DNA from: Rhodocyclus gracilis
GTDB lineage: Bacteria > Pseudomonadota > Gammaproteobacteria > Burkholderiales > Rhodocyclaceae
Direction: 5' to 3'
Assembly (NCBI RefSeq): GCF_009617575.1
Contig: NZ_WIXJ01000008.1
Location: forward strand, 1 to 64,000
Length of the DNA stretch: 64,000 nt
Both the position numbers and the translations under genes were made by a program. Positions 9,022 through 21,535 of this stretch are shown here, piece after piece. Numbering within the stretch: position 1 is the stretch's first letter; each line of letters begins with the position of its first letter. Under the pieces are notes generated by a model. The model saw only the letters and a program-made list of their open reading frames with translations, searched no databases and was not told the DNA's origin.

Positions 9022-9559
9022 CAGACGCCCCCTCCACCTCGGGTTTTGCCACACGCGCTTCGACGGATGGGCGCGGGCGACGCTGGTCGGCGTCGAGGTA
9101 ACGCGCAAGCTCGTTCAATGCCTGGGAATACACCCCGCGCTTGAACTCAATGACGGTATCGAGCGGGCCCCAGTAGTGCGTCCAACGCCACGCGTCAAAC
9201 TCCGGGTGATCGCTCGCGCGCAGCGAGACATCAGTATCGCGCCCGACAAGGCGCAGCAGAAACCATATCTGCTTCTGGCCTTTGTAGCTGCCACGCCATT
9301 CGCGTCTGACCCACTGTGTCGGCACATTGTAGCGAAGCCAGTCTTTGGTTCGTCCGAGTATGCGCACATGCTCGGGGAGCAGGCCAACCTCCTCGTAGAG
9401 CTCACGAAGCATCGCCTGCTCGGGAGATTCACCGCGATTGATGCCGCCTTGCGGAAACTGCCACGAATGTTCGCGAATCCGTTTGCCCCAGAAAACCTCG
9501 TTCCTGGCATTGCACAGAATGATGCCGACGTTCGGGCGGTAGCCTTCACGATCAAGCAT
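9014..9559 (-). CDS. rppH: RNA pyrophosphohydrolase (Nudix)
   Basis: Removes pyrophosphate from 5' triphosphate mRNA ends, which opens the transcript to RNase E. The Nudix box GX5EX7REVXEEXGU is intact at residues 38-60 (GGINRGE... to YEEVGL). At 181 residues it is slightly longer than E. coli RppH because of a charged C-terminal tail. It is divergent from proS with about 170 bp between the starts, and its stop overlaps the start of the CNP1-like gene. Confidence 0.95.
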   Translation of the reverse strand: MLDREGYRPNVGIILCNARNEVFWGKRIREHSWQFPQGGINRGESPEQAMLRELYEEVGLLPEHVRILGRTKDWLRYNVPTQWVRREWRGSYKGQKQIWFLLRLVGRDTDVSLRASDHPEFDAWRWTHYWGPLDTVIEFKRGVYSQALNELARYLDADQRRPRPSVEARVAKPEVEGASDE

Positions 9560-9728
9560 AGTAGACCTGCAATCTATTGGTTGGAAAACATTCTTTCACA
9601 ATTCCAAGGACTTGAGAAGCTCGTGGCGAGAGCCGCGAACGCCTGCTTACCGGCAAAAACCGGGGCAAGATCGCATCGGCCCCGCACGTCCTGTAAAATT
9701 GACAAATTACCTTTCCGAATCGAACGCC

Positions 9729-11456
9729 ATGCGCACCTCGCAATTTTTCATCTCCACACTCAAGGAAGCCCCTTCTGACGCGGAAGTCGTCAGCCATCGG
9801 CTGATGCTGCGCGCCGGCCTGATCCGCCGCATGGCGGGCGGCATTTATACGTGGATGCCGATGGGGCTGCGCGTGCTGCGCAAGGTCGAAGGCATCGTGC
9901 GCGAAGAAATGAACCGCGCCGGCGCGATCGAACTGTCAATGCCGGCAGTGCAGCCCGCCGAACTGTGGCAGGAATCGGGCCGCTGGGAGAAGTACGGCCC
10001 CGAACTGCTGCGCTTCAAGGACCGCCACCAGCGCGACTTCGTCATCGGCCCGACGCACGAGGAAGTGATCACCGACGTCGTCCGCCGCGAGGTGAAGAGC
10101 TACCGCCAGCTGCCGCTGCACTTCTATCAGGTGCAGATGAAGTTCCGCGACGAGATTCGTCCGCGCTTCGGCGTCATGCGCGGGCGCGAGTTCCTGATGA
10201 AGGACGGCTATTCCTTCCACACCAGCTTCGCCGACCTGCAGCGTGAGTACGAGAACATGTACGCCACCTACACGCGCATCTTCGAGCGTCTGGGGCTGGC
10301 CTTCCGCGCCGTCGCCGCCGACACCGGCTCGATCGGCGGCACCGGCTCGCACGAATTCCACGTCCTCGCCGATTCGGGCGAGGACGCGCTCGCCTACTGT
10401 CCGGCCTCGGGCTACGCCGCCAACGTCGAGCTCGCCGAGGCCGTCGTGCCGGCGACGCCGCGTCCGGCGCCCGTTGCCGCGCTCGCCAAGGTGGCGACGC
10501 CGGGCAAGGAGAAGTGCGAAGATGTCGCCGCCTTCCTCGGTCTGCCGCTGACGCAGACGGTAAAGGCCATCGCCGTCGTGCGCGCCGAGCCGCCGCAAGG
10601 CACGCCGGCATTCACCCTGCTGCTCCTGCGCGGCGATCACGAACTCAATGAAATCAAGGCGCAGAAGCAGATCGGCGAGTTCCGCTTTGCGCGCGAGGAC
10701 GAAATCGTCGCCGCGCTCGGCAGCCAGCCCGGCTATCTCGGCCCGGTCGGCGCCAGCGAGGCGGTCTCGGTTGTCGTCGACCGCGCCGCCGCCTCGCTCG
10801 GCGACTTCGTCTGTGGCGCCAACGAGGCGGGCTACCACCTGACCGGCGTCAACTGGGGCCGCGACCTGTCCGACCCCGGCACCGGCGTCGACCTGCGCAA
10901 CGTCGTCGCCGGCGACCTTTCGCCTGACGGCGCCGGCCCGCTCGAACTGTGCCGTGGCATCGAAGTCGGCCACATCTTCCAGCTGCGCACGCGCTACGCC
11001 GAAGCGCTGAAGTGCAACTTCCTCGACGAGAACGGCCAATCGCAGGCGATGGAAATGGGCTGCTACGGCATCGGCGTGTCGCGTATCGTCGCGGCGGCCA
11101 TCGAGCAGAATCACGACGAGCGCGGCATCATTTTCCCGTCCAGCATCGCCCCCTTCCAGGTCGTCATCGTGCCGATGGGCTTCGCCAAGAGCGATGCCGT
11201 GCGCGAGGCAGCGACCGCCCTGCACGACGAACTCGCCGCTGCCGGCATCGACGTTCTGCTCGATGACCGCAACGAACGTCCGGGCGTCATGTTTGCCGAT
11301 ATGGAGCTGATCGGCATCCCGCACCGCGTCGTCGTCGGCGACCGTGGCCTGGGTGAAGGCAAGCTTGAGTACAAGGGACGACGCGACAGCGACGCGCAGA
11401 TGGTGGCAGTAAGCGAGATGGCCGCCTTCATCAAGGCCAGGCTGTGCGCTGCCTGA
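9729..11456 (+). CDS. proS: Proline--tRNA ligase
   Basis: Class II synthetase, 575 residues. The first 220 residues hold class II motifs 1 and 2, with [15 protein letters not shown] as motif 2. About 225-400 is the bacterial insertion domain that removes mischarged alanine. Motif 3 and the anticodon-binding domain follow, with CYGIGVSR near 450. The frame is open 39 codons further upstream, but the ATG at 9729 gives the invariant [15 protein letters not shown] start. Its last bases overlap the start of the lytic transglycosylase gene by 13 nt. Confidence 0.97.
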   Translation: MRTSQFFISTLKEAPSDAEVVSHRLMLRAGLIRRMAGGIYTWMPMGLRVLRKVEGIVREEMNRAGAIELSMPAVQPAELWQESGRWEKYGPELLRFKDRHQRDFVIGPTHEEVITDVVRREVKSYRQLPLHFYQVQMKFRDEIRPRFGVMRGREFLMKDGYSFHTSFADLQREYENMYATYTRIFERLGLAFRAVAADTGSIGGTGSHEFHVLADSGEDALAYCPASGYAANVELAEAVVPATPRPAPVAALAKVATPGKEKCEDVAAFLGLPLTQTVKAIAVVRAEPPQGTPAFTLLLLRGDHELNEIKAQKQIGEFRFAREDEIVAALGSQPGYLGPVGASEAVSVVVDRAAASLGDFVCGANEAGYHLTGVNWGRDLSDPGTGVDLRNVVAGDLSPDGAGPLELCRGIEVGHIFQLRTRYAEALKCNFLDENGQSQAMEMGCYGIGVSRIVAAAIEQNHDERGIIFPSSIAPFQVVIVPMGFAKSDAVREAATALHDELAAAGIDVLLDDRNERPGVMFADMELIGIPHRVVVGDRGLGEGKLEYKGRRDSDAQMVAVSEMAAFIKARLCAA

Positions 11457-12145
11457 GATACGCTGTGGCCGGTGCGCTGCTGGCACTGGCCACCTCGTAC
11501 GCCTCGTCTGCGGCGTGGGCCGGCGCGCAGCAGTACGAAGCGCTGTCGGCCAGTGTGCAGAGTGCTTTGTCGCGCTCGCTCGCTGATCAGGCACCGTCAG
11601 GTACGGGGTTTCGCGATTCACTCGAATCGGTGGCCTGGCTCAGTGATATGTCGCAGCGTCTTGAGCGCAGTATTCCCGATCGCGACAGCCGCCTCGAATT
11701 CCTGCGCGCGGTGCATTACGAAGCGACGCGTGCCGGACTCGACCCGCAACTCGTCCTCGGCCTCATTCAGGTGGAAAGCGGCTTCCGCAAGTACGCTGTC
11801 TCGTCTGCCGGCGCCCGAGGCTTCATGCAGGTGATGCCGTTCTGGATACGACTGATCGGGCGCGAGGACGACAACCTCTTCCACCTGCGCACCAATCTGC
11901 GCTACGGCTGCACCATCCTGCGTCACTATCTCGATATCGAGCAGGGCGACCTCTACCGCGCGCTGGGCCGCTACAACGGCAGCCTCGGCCAGCCGGAATA
12001 CCCGACGCTGGTGCGCGCTGCCTGGCAAAACCGCTGGGAGTATCCGCGCAGCCCGCTGGCCGGCGACACGGCAGGAGGAAGCGCCGACACCGGCGGCGCC
12101 CTGCGCAGCCGTATCGCCAGCCAAAGCCTGCCGACGCTGCGCTAA
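11444..12145 (+). CDS. Lytic transglycosylase, SLT domain
   Basis: Periplasmic muramidase that cleaves glycan strands to anhydromuramyl ends. Residues 1-26 form a signal peptide ending AWA. The SLT fold begins near residue 95 with the catalytic glutamate at about 111 (VESGF), then GFMQVMP and the RYNGS motif near 174. The GTG start lies inside the last codons of proS, so the two are cotranscribed and probably coupled. The C-terminal 30 residues are low complexity. It converges with trpE; only about 35 bp separate the stops and I see no terminator there. Confidence 0.9.
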   Translation: MRCLRYAVAGALLALATSYASSAAWAGAQQYEALSASVQSALSRSLADQAPSGTGFRDSLESVAWLSDMSQRLERSIPDRDSRLEFLRAVHYEATRAGLDPQLVLGLIQVESGFRKYAVSSAGARGFMQVMPFWIRLIGREDDNLFHLRTNLRYGCTILRHYLDIEQGDLYRALGRYNGSLGQPEYPTLVRAAWQNRWEYPRSPLAGDTAGGSADTGGALRSRIASQSLPTLR

Positions 12146-12179
12146 GCGCAGGCCGCCGCCCCCCGTTGCCGGCGACACG

Positions 12180-13655
12180 TCAGTCGACGCGCGTATCGAG
12201 TCCCTGTTCGGCAAGCTCGGCAGCACGCAGCACGGCGCGCGCCTTGTTCTGCGTTTCCTGCCACTCGGCGGCGGGATCGGAGTCGGCGACGATGCCGGCA
12301 CCAGCCTGCACATGCATTTCGCCGTCCTTGATCAACGCCGTGCGGATGGCGATGGCCAGATCCATCTCGCCGTGGAAACCGAGGTAGCCGACCGCGCCGG
12401 CGTAAATCCCGCGCTTGACCGGCTCGAGTTCGTCGATGATCTCCATCGCGCGCACTTTCGGCGCGCCCGAGACAGTGCCGGCGGGGAACGCAGCCTTCAA
12501 CACATCCAGCGCGTCGAGTCCCGGTCGCAGCTTACCTTCGACGTTGGAGACGATGTGCATCACGTGCGAGTAGCGCTCGATGGTCATTTTCTCGGTCAGA
12601 CGCACCGAGCCGACGGCCGACACGCGCCCCGCGTCGTTGCGGCCCAGATCGAGCAACTGTACGTGTTCGGCGCGCTCTTTCTCGTCGGCCAGCAACTCCA
12701 CCGCGAGCGCTTCGTCTTCCTCGTACGACGCGCCACGGCGACGCGTGCCGGCGATCGGCCGCAAGGTCACCTTGTCACCTTCGAGACGCACGAGAATCTC
12801 CGGCGAGGCGCCGACGACGTGAAAATCCTCGAAGTTGAAGTAGAACATGTAGGGCGAAGGGTTCAGCGAACGCAAGGAGCGATACAGCGCCAGCGGACTT
12901 GCCGCCAGCGGCTTGCTCATGCGCTGCGAGAGGACGACCTGCATGATGTCGCCCTCGGTGATGTAGCGTTTGGCCTTCTGCACCGCCTGCCGGAACTGCG
13001 CCTCGCCAAACACCGAGACTGCAGGCAGCGACGACTGCGGCGTTTCCGCAGGAATCTGCGCCGGCTCGCGCAGGCGGGCGAGCAACTCCTTCAGCCGCGA
13101 CTGCGCCTTCTGCAAGGCACCGGGAACACCGGGTTCGGCATAGACGACGAGCGTGAGCTTGCCCGACAGGTTGTCGACGACGGCGATTTCCTCGGACAGC
13201 AGCAGGCCGATGTCGGGCGTACCGAGATCGCCGGGCTTCTGTGTGCGCGTCAGCCGCGTTTCGACGTAGCGCACGGTGTCGTAGCCGAAACAGCCGACGA
13301 GACCGCCGCAGAAGCGCGGCAGACCGGTTGAGGGTGCCGCCCGGAAGCGCTTGAGATACGCGCCGATGAAATCGAGCGGATTGGTGTCGTCTTCGCGTTC
13401 GGCAATGCGGTTGCCGGTCAGCACCAGCACCTGATGCCCGTGCACGACGATGCGCGTCGGGCTCGACAGGCCGATGATCGAGTAGCGCCCGAAGCGCTCA
13501 CCGCCCTGCACCGATTCGAGCAGGTAGGTGTAAGGCCCATTGGCCAGCTTCAGGTAGATCGACAGCGGCGTGTCGAGATCGGCGAAGGTTTCGAGGGTTA
13601 CCGGGATACGGTTATAGCCTTGCGCGGCCAGGGCGTTGAATTCGATGTCGTTCAT
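12180..13655 (-). CDS. trpE: Anthranilate synthase component I
   Basis: Converts chorismate and ammonia to anthranilate, first step of tryptophan synthesis; needs the TrpG glutaminase subunit. The 491-residue protein has the N-terminal [14 protein letters not shown] feedback-binding region and the chorismate-binding domain with PIAGTRRRG and the C-terminal GAGIVADS motif. I start at ATG 13655 (MNDIEFNAL) because GAG lies six bases before it; 13661 is possible. It follows rpe-gph with a 178-bp gap that may hold a leader peptide. No trpG, trpD or trpC follows, unlike the usual betaproteobacterial trpEGDC order. Confidence 0.95.
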   Translation of the reverse strand: MNDIEFNALAAQGYNRIPVTLETFADLDTPLSIYLKLANGPYTYLLESVQGGERFGRYSIIGLSSPTRIVVHGHQVLVLTGNRIAEREDDTNPLDFIGAYLKRFRAAPSTGLPRFCGGLVGCFGYDTVRYVETRLTRTQKPGDLGTPDIGLLLSEEIAVVDNLSGKLTLVVYAEPGVPGALQKAQSRLKELLARLREPAQIPAETPQSSLPAVSVFGEAQFRQAVQKAKRYITEGDIMQVVLSQRMSKPLAASPLALYRSLRSLNPSPYMFYFNFEDFHVVGASPEILVRLEGDKVTLRPIAGTRRRGASYEEDEALAVELLADEKERAEHVQLLDLGRNDAGRVSAVGSVRLTEKMTIERYSHVMHIVSNVEGKLRPGLDALDVLKAAFPAGTVSGAPKVRAMEIIDELEPVKRGIYAGAVGYLGFHGEMDLAIAIRTALIKDGEMHVQAGAGIVADSDPAAEWQETQNKARAVLRAAELAEQGLDTRVD

Positions 13656-13699
13656 GGTCATCTCGCAGAAACGTTGGCGTACTTCGTCAGGAAGGAAGC

Positions 13700-13825
13700 G
13701 ACGGTGCAAGCACCGTCAGGGGCGGACGCTCAGCCCCGCCACGAACGCCAGCGGCACGGAGAAGCCAGGCTCTCGGCGCGCGCTGCACGTTTCTCCTTCA
13801 CTTCGGCAACGTAGTCGTGCGACAT
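13700..13825 (-). promoter_or_regulatory. Possible trpE leader peptide and attenuator-like hairpins
   Basis: Between gph and trpE a 31-codon frame starts at ATG 13825 and stops at 13730. Two of its last six codons are Trp (13750-13748 and 13741-13739). A small stem (GGCGG with CCGCC, 13740-13736 and 13725-13721) covers its end, and a perfect 8 bp hairpin GACGGTGC/GCACCGTC follows at 13717-13700. That layout resembles Trp attenuation. Against it: no clear ribosome site, and only a C/U mix rather than a U run after the hairpin. Confidence 0.35.
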
Positions 13826-13833
13826 GTGGACAT

Positions 13834-14529
13834 TCAGGAAGGCCGGCCCCTTGGAACGGGCGGCGACAAGACAAGGGAAGCCGCATAGGAGGCGGCTTCG
13901 ACGAGGTCCGATACTAGCGCATCGCATTCCGCGCTGTCCACCGGACGCCCCTCGTTATACCCATACGGCACACAAATCACCGGGCAGCCCGCCGCACGCG
14001 CTGCAGCGATGTCATTCGCCGAATCACCGACATGCAAATTGGCGGCCGGCTCACTGCCCATGGCGGCGCAGGCGTGCCAGAGCGGCTCGGGACGCGGTTT
14101 CTTGAACGGCAGCGTGTCGCCGCTGACGACCACGGCGAAATAGTCGGCGATCCCCATGCGCGCCAGCAGCGGCTCGGTGAACATCGCCGGCTTATTGGTC
14201 ACGCAGGCAAGGGGGAAGCCCAGACGGCGCAATGCGTCGAGTCCATCGAGCACACCCGGATAGAGACGTGTCGAATGCCCGTTGGCCTCGGCGTAGTGAA
14301 CACGGAACCGCTCGATGGCGCGCGCCACCAGCGCCGCATCGCTGGAGGCCGCGCCCAGACAGCGCTCCACCAGAACCGCCATCCCCTTGCCGACAAAGGC
14401 GTTGATCTCGGCCAGGCTGCGCGCTGGCAGGCTCAGATCGGCGAGCATGGCGTTGCTGGCGACAGCGAGATCGCCAACTGTATCGAGCAGCGTTCCGTCG
14501 AGATCGATGGTGAGCGAGCGGATGCGCAT
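13834..14529 (-). CDS. gph: Phosphoglycolate phosphatase
   Basis: HAD-superfamily phosphatase that clears 2-phosphoglycolate from DNA repair and oxygenation side reactions. Motif I DLDGTLLDT is at 9-17, motif II (VTNKP) near 118, and motif III/IV (KPRPEP, VGDSANDI) near 145 and 170. It is full length at 231 residues. It starts five bases after the rpe stop, so the two form one unit; gph and trpE are 178 bp apart. Confidence 0.94.
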   Translation of the reverse strand: MRIRSLTIDLDGTLLDTVGDLAVASNAMLADLSLPARSLAEINAFVGKGMAVLVERCLGAASSDAALVARAIERFRVHYAEANGHSTRLYPGVLDGLDALRRLGFPLACVTNKPAMFTEPLLARMGIADYFAVVVSGDTLPFKKPRPEPLWHACAAMGSEPAANLHVGDSANDIAAARAAGCPVICVPYGYNEGRPVDSAECDALVSDLVEAASYAASLVLSPPVPRGRPS

Positions 14530-14534
14530 GGCGT

Positions 14535-15221
14535 TCAGGCGGTGGGTTGCGGAACGCTCGCCAGTTCGGCGCGCATGGCGGCAATCGTCGCCGCATAGTC
14601 TTTCGTGCCGTAGATGGCCGAACCAGCGACGAAAGCGTCGGCCCCGGCGCGCGCAATCGCCGCAATGTTGTCAACCTTGACGCCGCCGTCGATTTCCAGA
14701 CGGATGCGCCGCCCGGTCTCGCGCGCATAGGCGTCGATTCGCGCACGAGCGGCGGCAAGCTTGGCCAGCGTGCCGGGGATGAACTTCTGGCCGCCGAAGC
14801 CCGGATTGACGCTCATCAGCAGGACGACATCGATCTTGTCCATCACGTAATCGAGATAGTCGAGCGGCGTCGCCGGGTTGAAGACCAGCCCGGCCTGACA
14901 GCCCTGCTCGCGAATCAGCGACAGCGAGCGGTCGATGTGTTCGGAGGCTTCCGGGTGAAAGGTGATGATGTTGGCGCCCGCCTTGGCGAAATCGGGAATG
15001 ATCCGGTCGACCGGCTTGACCATCAGATGCACGTCAATCGGCGCCTCGGTCAGCGGGCGAATCGCCTCGCAGACCAGCGGGCCGATAGTCAGATTAGGGA
15101 CGTAATGGTTATCCATGACGTCAAAGTGAATCCAGTCAGCACCGGCGGCGACGACGTTGACGACTTCCTCGCCCAGACGGGCAAAATTGGCAGAGAGCAG
15201 GCTCGGCGCGATGACGTACAT
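14535..15221 (-). CDS. rpe: Ribulose-phosphate 3-epimerase
   Basis: Interconverts ribulose 5-phosphate and xylulose 5-phosphate in the pentose phosphate or Calvin route. TIM barrel of 228 residues with [10 protein letters not shown] at the start, the metal and acid residues in [26 protein letters not shown] and EIDGGV. First gene of rpe-gph. Divergent from apaG; the 225 bp between them hold no element I can name. Confidence 0.97.
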   Translation of the reverse strand: MYVIAPSLLSANFARLGEEVVNVVAAGADWIHFDVMDNHYVPNLTIGPLVCEAIRPLTEAPIDVHLMVKPVDRIIPDFAKAGANIITFHPEASEHIDRSLSLIREQGCQAGLVFNPATPLDYLDYVMDKIDVVLLMSVNPGFGGQKFIPGTLAKLAAARARIDAYARETGRRIRLEIDGGVKVDNIAAIARAGADAFVAGSAIYGTKDYAATIAAMRAELASVPQPTA

Positions 15222-15446
15222 GGCAGCCCCAAAAGAAAAAACCCGATCTTACTCGAAGCACCGGCAGCGGGCGATGACGACTCCGGCCGTACACCGGCCC
15301 AATGGTTCCAGCTACGGCGCAATTTGTCGCGCACCGCGCGCCGCGACAGAACCGCTCGCGGCACCGCGTGTCAGACGCAGGCTTGCCATTGATTACCCCG
15401 GCAGCGCGGCGATCCGCCCGCCTGCTCCACCTCCTCCGGACCCGCC

Positions 15447-15830
15447 ATGGCCGAAAGCAAGAAATACGAATTCCTCGTCAGCGCCTTGCCTCAGTACATC
15501 AGCGCGCAGTCGGCGCCAGAGCACGACCGTTACGTGTTCGCCTACACAATCACCATCGAGAACGTCGGCACGGTCGCTGCGCAGCTCATTTCGCGCCACT
15601 GGGTCATCACCGACGGCAGCGGCCAGACACAGGAGGTACGCGGCCTTGGCGTGGTCGGCGTCCAGCCCTTGCTGCATCCGGGCGAAAAGTTCGAGTACAC
15701 CTCCGGCTGCCAACTGACGACCGCTGTCGGCAGCATGCACGGCACCTACCAGATGGTCGCCGAGGACGGCGTGGCATTTCAGGCGCTGATCCCCGAATTC
15801 ACGCTCGCCGCGCCGCGCGTACTGCATTGA
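15447..15830 (+). CDS. apaG: ApaG domain protein
   Basis: Small fibronectin-III-like protein (127 residues) linked in enterobacteria to Co2+ and Mg2+ handling; biochemical role still unsettled. The family's HWVITDGSG, VVGVQP and YTSGC...MHGTYQM blocks are all present. Here it stands alone beside rpe instead of with ksgA and apaH. A long hairpin follows the gene. Confidence 0.93.
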   Translation: MAESKKYEFLVSALPQYISAQSAPEHDRYVFAYTITIENVGTVAAQLISRHWVITDGSGQTQEVRGLGVVGVQPLLHPGEKFEYTSGCQLTTAVGSMHGTYQMVAEDGVAFQALIPEFTLAAPRVLH

Positions 15831-15872
15831 AACCCGAGCTCCGCCCGACGATGCGCTCAGCAGCAGAAACGA

Positions 15873-15897
15873 CGAAGCCCGCACGCAGCGGGCTTCG
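15873..15897. terminator. Shared hairpin between apaG and argJ
   Basis: Perfect 10 bp stem CGAAGCCCGC / GCGGGCTTCG with a 5-nt loop, midway between two convergent genes. There is no U run on either side, so termination would be weak or Rho-assisted; it may simply protect 3' ends. Confidence 0.55.
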
Positions 15898-15935
15898 CGG
15901 ATAACGGCGCGGACGATCCTGACGAACGGACGATC

Positions 15936-17174
15936 CTAGCTGCGATAGTCGGCGTTGATCTTGACGTAGTCGTACGAGAAATCGCAGGTGTAGATCTTCG
16001 CCGCCGCGACACCGCGCGCGAGGTCGACACGCACGGTGATCTCGCTCTCCTGCATCACGCGCGCGCCATCTTCCTCACGGTAACTGGCGGCACGCCCGCC
16101 GTTCTCGGCCACCAGCACCTTGTCGCCCGCCGCTTCCAGCCACACGCGCAACGTATCGACGTCGAGGTCGTCGATGCCGGCGTAACCAATCGCAGCGAGG
16201 ATGCGCCCGAGGTTGGGGTCGGAGGCGAAGAACGCCGTTTTCACCAGCGGCGAGTGACCGATGGCGTAACCGACGCGGCGACATTCCTCGCGGTCGCGGC
16301 CGTTTTCGGCGATGACCGTGATGAACTTGGTCGCCCCTTCGCCGTCGCGGATGATCGCTTGCGCCAACTCGACCGCCACGCCGATCACCGCCTCGCGCAA
16401 CTGTGCGTAGCCCGGGGCATCGGCAGAGTCGAACTCAGCGCCGGAGCGCCCGCTGGCGATGAGCATGAAAGAATCGTTGGTCGACGTATCGCCATCGACC
16501 GTAATGCAATTGAACGACTCGTCAGCCGCTTCGCGCACCAGACGACGCAGCAGCGGCGCAGCGATGGCGGCGTCGGTGGCCACGAAGCCGAGCATCGTTG
16601 CCATGTTCGGCTTGATCATGCCGGCGCCCTTGCTGACGCCGGTGATGGTCACGACATGACCGTTGATGGTGACGCGCCGCGACGCCGCCTTGGCGACGGT
16701 ATCGGTGGTCATGATCGAGTGCGCGGCGGCGTGCCAGTGGTCAGCGTCCAGATCGCTGACACACGCGGGCAAGCCGGCAACCAGTCGTTCGGTCGGCAGC
16801 GGTTCGAGAATCACCCCCGTCGAAAAGGGCAGCACCTGACGCTCCTCGATCCCGAGCAGACGGGCGACGGCGGCACAGGTCTGCCAGGCAGCCTGAATGC
16901 CCGCTTCGCCCGTACCGGCGTTGGCGACACCGGTATTGATGACGAGCGCACGAATCTCGCCGCCAAGCTCAAGGTGCCGACGACAGAGTTGCACCGGTGC
17001 GGCGCAGAAGCGGTTCTGCGTGAAAACGCCTGCGACACGACAGCCGGGATCGAGCGCGACGAGCGTCAAGTCACGGCGCCCGACCTTGCGGATGCCGGCT
17101 TCGGCGACGCCGATGCGGACGCCCGCCACGGGAAAGAGTTGGTCAGGAGCAGGAGTTGCGTAATTCACAGACAT
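15936..17174 (-). CDS. argJ: Bifunctional glutamate N-acetyltransferase / amino-acid acetyltransferase
   Basis: Transfers acetyl from N-acetylornithine to glutamate and so recycles acetyl groups in arginine synthesis. The 412-residue precursor cuts itself before the threonine of NMATMLGF, near residue 190, to give alpha and beta chains; the block [14 protein letters not shown] is intact. I start at ATG 17174 with AAGGAACG before it; the 18 upstream codons are unlikely to be translated. It lies 79 bp downstream of secA on the same strand, the usual betaproteobacterial pairing, separated by a GC hairpin without a U tail at about 17227-17248. Confidence 0.96.
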   Translation of the reverse strand: MSVNYATPAPDQLFPVAGVRIGVAEAGIRKVGRRDLTLVALDPGCRVAGVFTQNRFCAAPVQLCRRHLELGGEIRALVINTGVANAGTGEAGIQAAWQTCAAVARLLGIEERQVLPFSTGVILEPLPTERLVAGLPACVSDLDADHWHAAAHSIMTTDTVAKAASRRVTINGHVVTITGVSKGAGMIKPNMATMLGFVATDAAIAAPLLRRLVREAADESFNCITVDGDTSTNDSFMLIASGRSGAEFDSADAPGYAQLREAVIGVAVELAQAIIRDGEGATKFITVIAENGRDREECRRVGYAIGHSPLVKTAFFASDPNLGRILAAIGYAGIDDLDVDTLRVWLEAAGDKVLVAENGGRAASYREEDGARVMQESEITVRVDLARGVAAAKIYTCDFSYDYVKINADYRS

Positions 17175-17253
17175 GGGCGTTCCTTGCGAACGCGCGCGAC
17201 CGCGAGGCCGGCGCCGATAACGTCGCACGCCGCCCGCAGGCGGCGCGTGGGCA

Positions 17254-19971
<2,718 letters not shown>

Positions 19972-20058
19972 TCTGAGAAGGGAAGAGGGCCGAAAGACGG
20001 GGATTCTAGCACGCACGCGACACGCGAGTCGGACGCGACTCTGCGGTGGCGTAGCCCT

Positions 20059-21030
20059 CTAGCGCGGCAGCAATTCCTTCGGCAGTTCGCCTTGCGCGGT
20101 TTGCAGATTCTGGCGCAGGAAACGCGCCGGGTTCTGCGGCACGCCCTTGAGACGCACCTCGAAATGCAGGTGCGGCCCGGTCGAGCGACCGGTGTTGCCG
20201 CTGGCGGCAATTTCCTGCCCGCGTTTGATCACCTGCCCCGGTTTGACGAGGATGCGCGACAGGTGTGCGTAGCGCGTCACGAAGTCGTTGCCGTGATCGA
20301 TTTCGATCAGATTGCCGTACTGCGGGTGAAACTCGGCGGACGCGACGACGCCTCCGGCGGCGGCAATGACGCGTGTCCCCGGCTCGGCGATGAAGTCGAT
20401 GCCTTCGTGCATCGCCTGCACGCCAGCGATCGGGTCGGTCCGCCACCCGAAGCCGGAGCCGATGGCGCTCGCACGAATCGGCAGATTGGTCGGCAGCAGG
20501 ATGGTCTTGATGCGCTTGTCCATCAACTGCGACTCCAGCGCCGTCAGACTGTCGCTGCGCTGCTCGATGACGCTGGCGAGGCGATCGACTTCACGCTGCA
20601 ATTCGTTCGCCGAGAGAGGCTGCGGCGGCGGCAGGATCAGGGGGCCGCCCTGCCCGCCCTTGCCCTTGGCGACGGGCAGATCGGACGCCTTGCCGGCAGA
20701 CGCCGGCGCCTCGGCGCCCGACAGCACGGAAATGCGCTCACCGAGCGAATCGAGCCGCACCATCTGCGCCTGCATCTGACCGAGCTTGACGGCCATGGCG
20801 TTGAGATTGTCGCGCATGAAGGCCTCGTCCTTCTGCGCCTGCTGCTGCTGAACCGAGATGGCGAGTCGTTCCGCGAACGGCAGACGGAACTGCACCCCCA
20901 CCCACGACAGCAACAAGGAGAAAGCGACCACGAGCGAGACGATTATTACCGCCACAAGGGCTAAAATGCGCGGCGTGACGACCACCGACTTGGCGGTCGC
21001 CAGATGATCGGAGACGAGAATAATATGCAA
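20059..21030 (-). CDS. M23 family metallopeptidase next to secA
   Basis: A 323-residue inner-membrane anchored, periplasmic M23 protein: one transmembrane helix near 20-45, a coiled coil at about 60-155, and the zinc domain with HEGID near 225 and GPHLHFE near 300. This is the layout of the NlpD/MepM-like wall hydrolase found beside secA in betaproteobacteria. I use a TTG start at 21030 because AAGGAG stands seven bases before it and no ATG fits. The divergent DUF721 gene starts just 11 bp away. Confidence 0.87.
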   Translation of the reverse strand: MHIILVSDHLATAKSVVVTPRILALVAVIIVSLVVAFSLLLSWVGVQFRLPFAERLAISVQQQQAQKDEAFMRDNLNAMAVKLGQMQAQMVRLDSLGERISVLSGAEAPASAGKASDLPVAKGKGGQGGPLILPPPQPLSANELQREVDRLASVIEQRSDSLTALESQLMDKRIKTILLPTNLPIRASAIGSGFGWRTDPIAGVQAMHEGIDFIAEPGTRVIAAAGGVVASAEFHPQYGNLIEIDHGNDFVTRYAHLSRILVKPGQVIKRGQEIAASGNTGRSTGPHLHFEVRLKGVPQNPARFLRQNLQTAQGELPKELLPR

Positions 21031-21041
21031 GGCAACTCTCC

Positions 21042-21485
21042 TTGAAGTCCTCGACGAGCCAGTCAATCGACAACTATCTTGCGGCTGGCGACGGTGCCGG
21101 CAGCCTGTTGGCGCACGCCAGATTGTTGCAAAAGCTGGCGCACATCTTCGCGGACATCGCCCCCGCGCACCTCGCGCAGGCGAGTACGGTCGCCAATTAT
21201 CGCGCGGGGATGGTCGTCATTCACGCCGCCTCAGGGGCGGTTGCTACCAAGCTGCGCCAGTTGGCGCCAACACTCAGCCAGGAATTCGGCAAACGGGGCT
21301 GCGAGTGTATCGGCGTCATTGTCAAAGTTCAAACTGCTGAAATCCCGCGCCGGACAACGCCTCCGGCCGTACGTCCGCTGGCCAGCGGTGCGCGCCGCGA
21401 GATCGCCGGCCTGCGCGACCGCCTGCCGCCGTCACCGCTGCGTGACGCCCTGCACACCTTGCTCAGCCGCGCGGCCGACGAGTAG
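21042..21485 (+). CDS. DUF721 (DciA-like) protein
   Basis: A 147-residue protein of the DUF721 family. DciA members load the replicative helicase in bacteria that lack DnaC. The N-terminal KH-like fold is seen in the block from ANYRAGMVVIHA to KLRQLAP (about 50-80); the C-terminal part is proline- and arginine-rich and looks disordered. I start at TTG 21042, which gives a short run before the family's NYL motif. Convergent with lpxC about 50 bp beyond its stop. Helicase loading here is inference from the family. Confidence 0.75.
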   Translation: MKSSTSQSIDNYLAAGDGAGSLLAHARLLQKLAHIFADIAPAHLAQASTVANYRAGMVVIHAASGAVATKLRQLAPTLSQEFGKRGCECIGVIVKVQTAEIPRRTTPPAVRPLASGARREIAGLRDRLPPSPLRDALHTLLSRAADE

Positions 21486-21535
21486 CCCGCCAGCGAAAGT
21501 GCTCAGCCAAGCGCTCTGGCAGTGCCGAGATCCAC

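Noticed and set aside
13834-13927. Start of the leader-peptide frame inside gph
   Set aside because: Upstream codons read gph in another frame; only the part from 13825 is worth considering.
17227-17248. Hairpin between secA and argJ as a terminator
   Set aside because: CGCCGCC/GGCGGCG stem has no U run; I mention it under argJ but do not call it a terminator.
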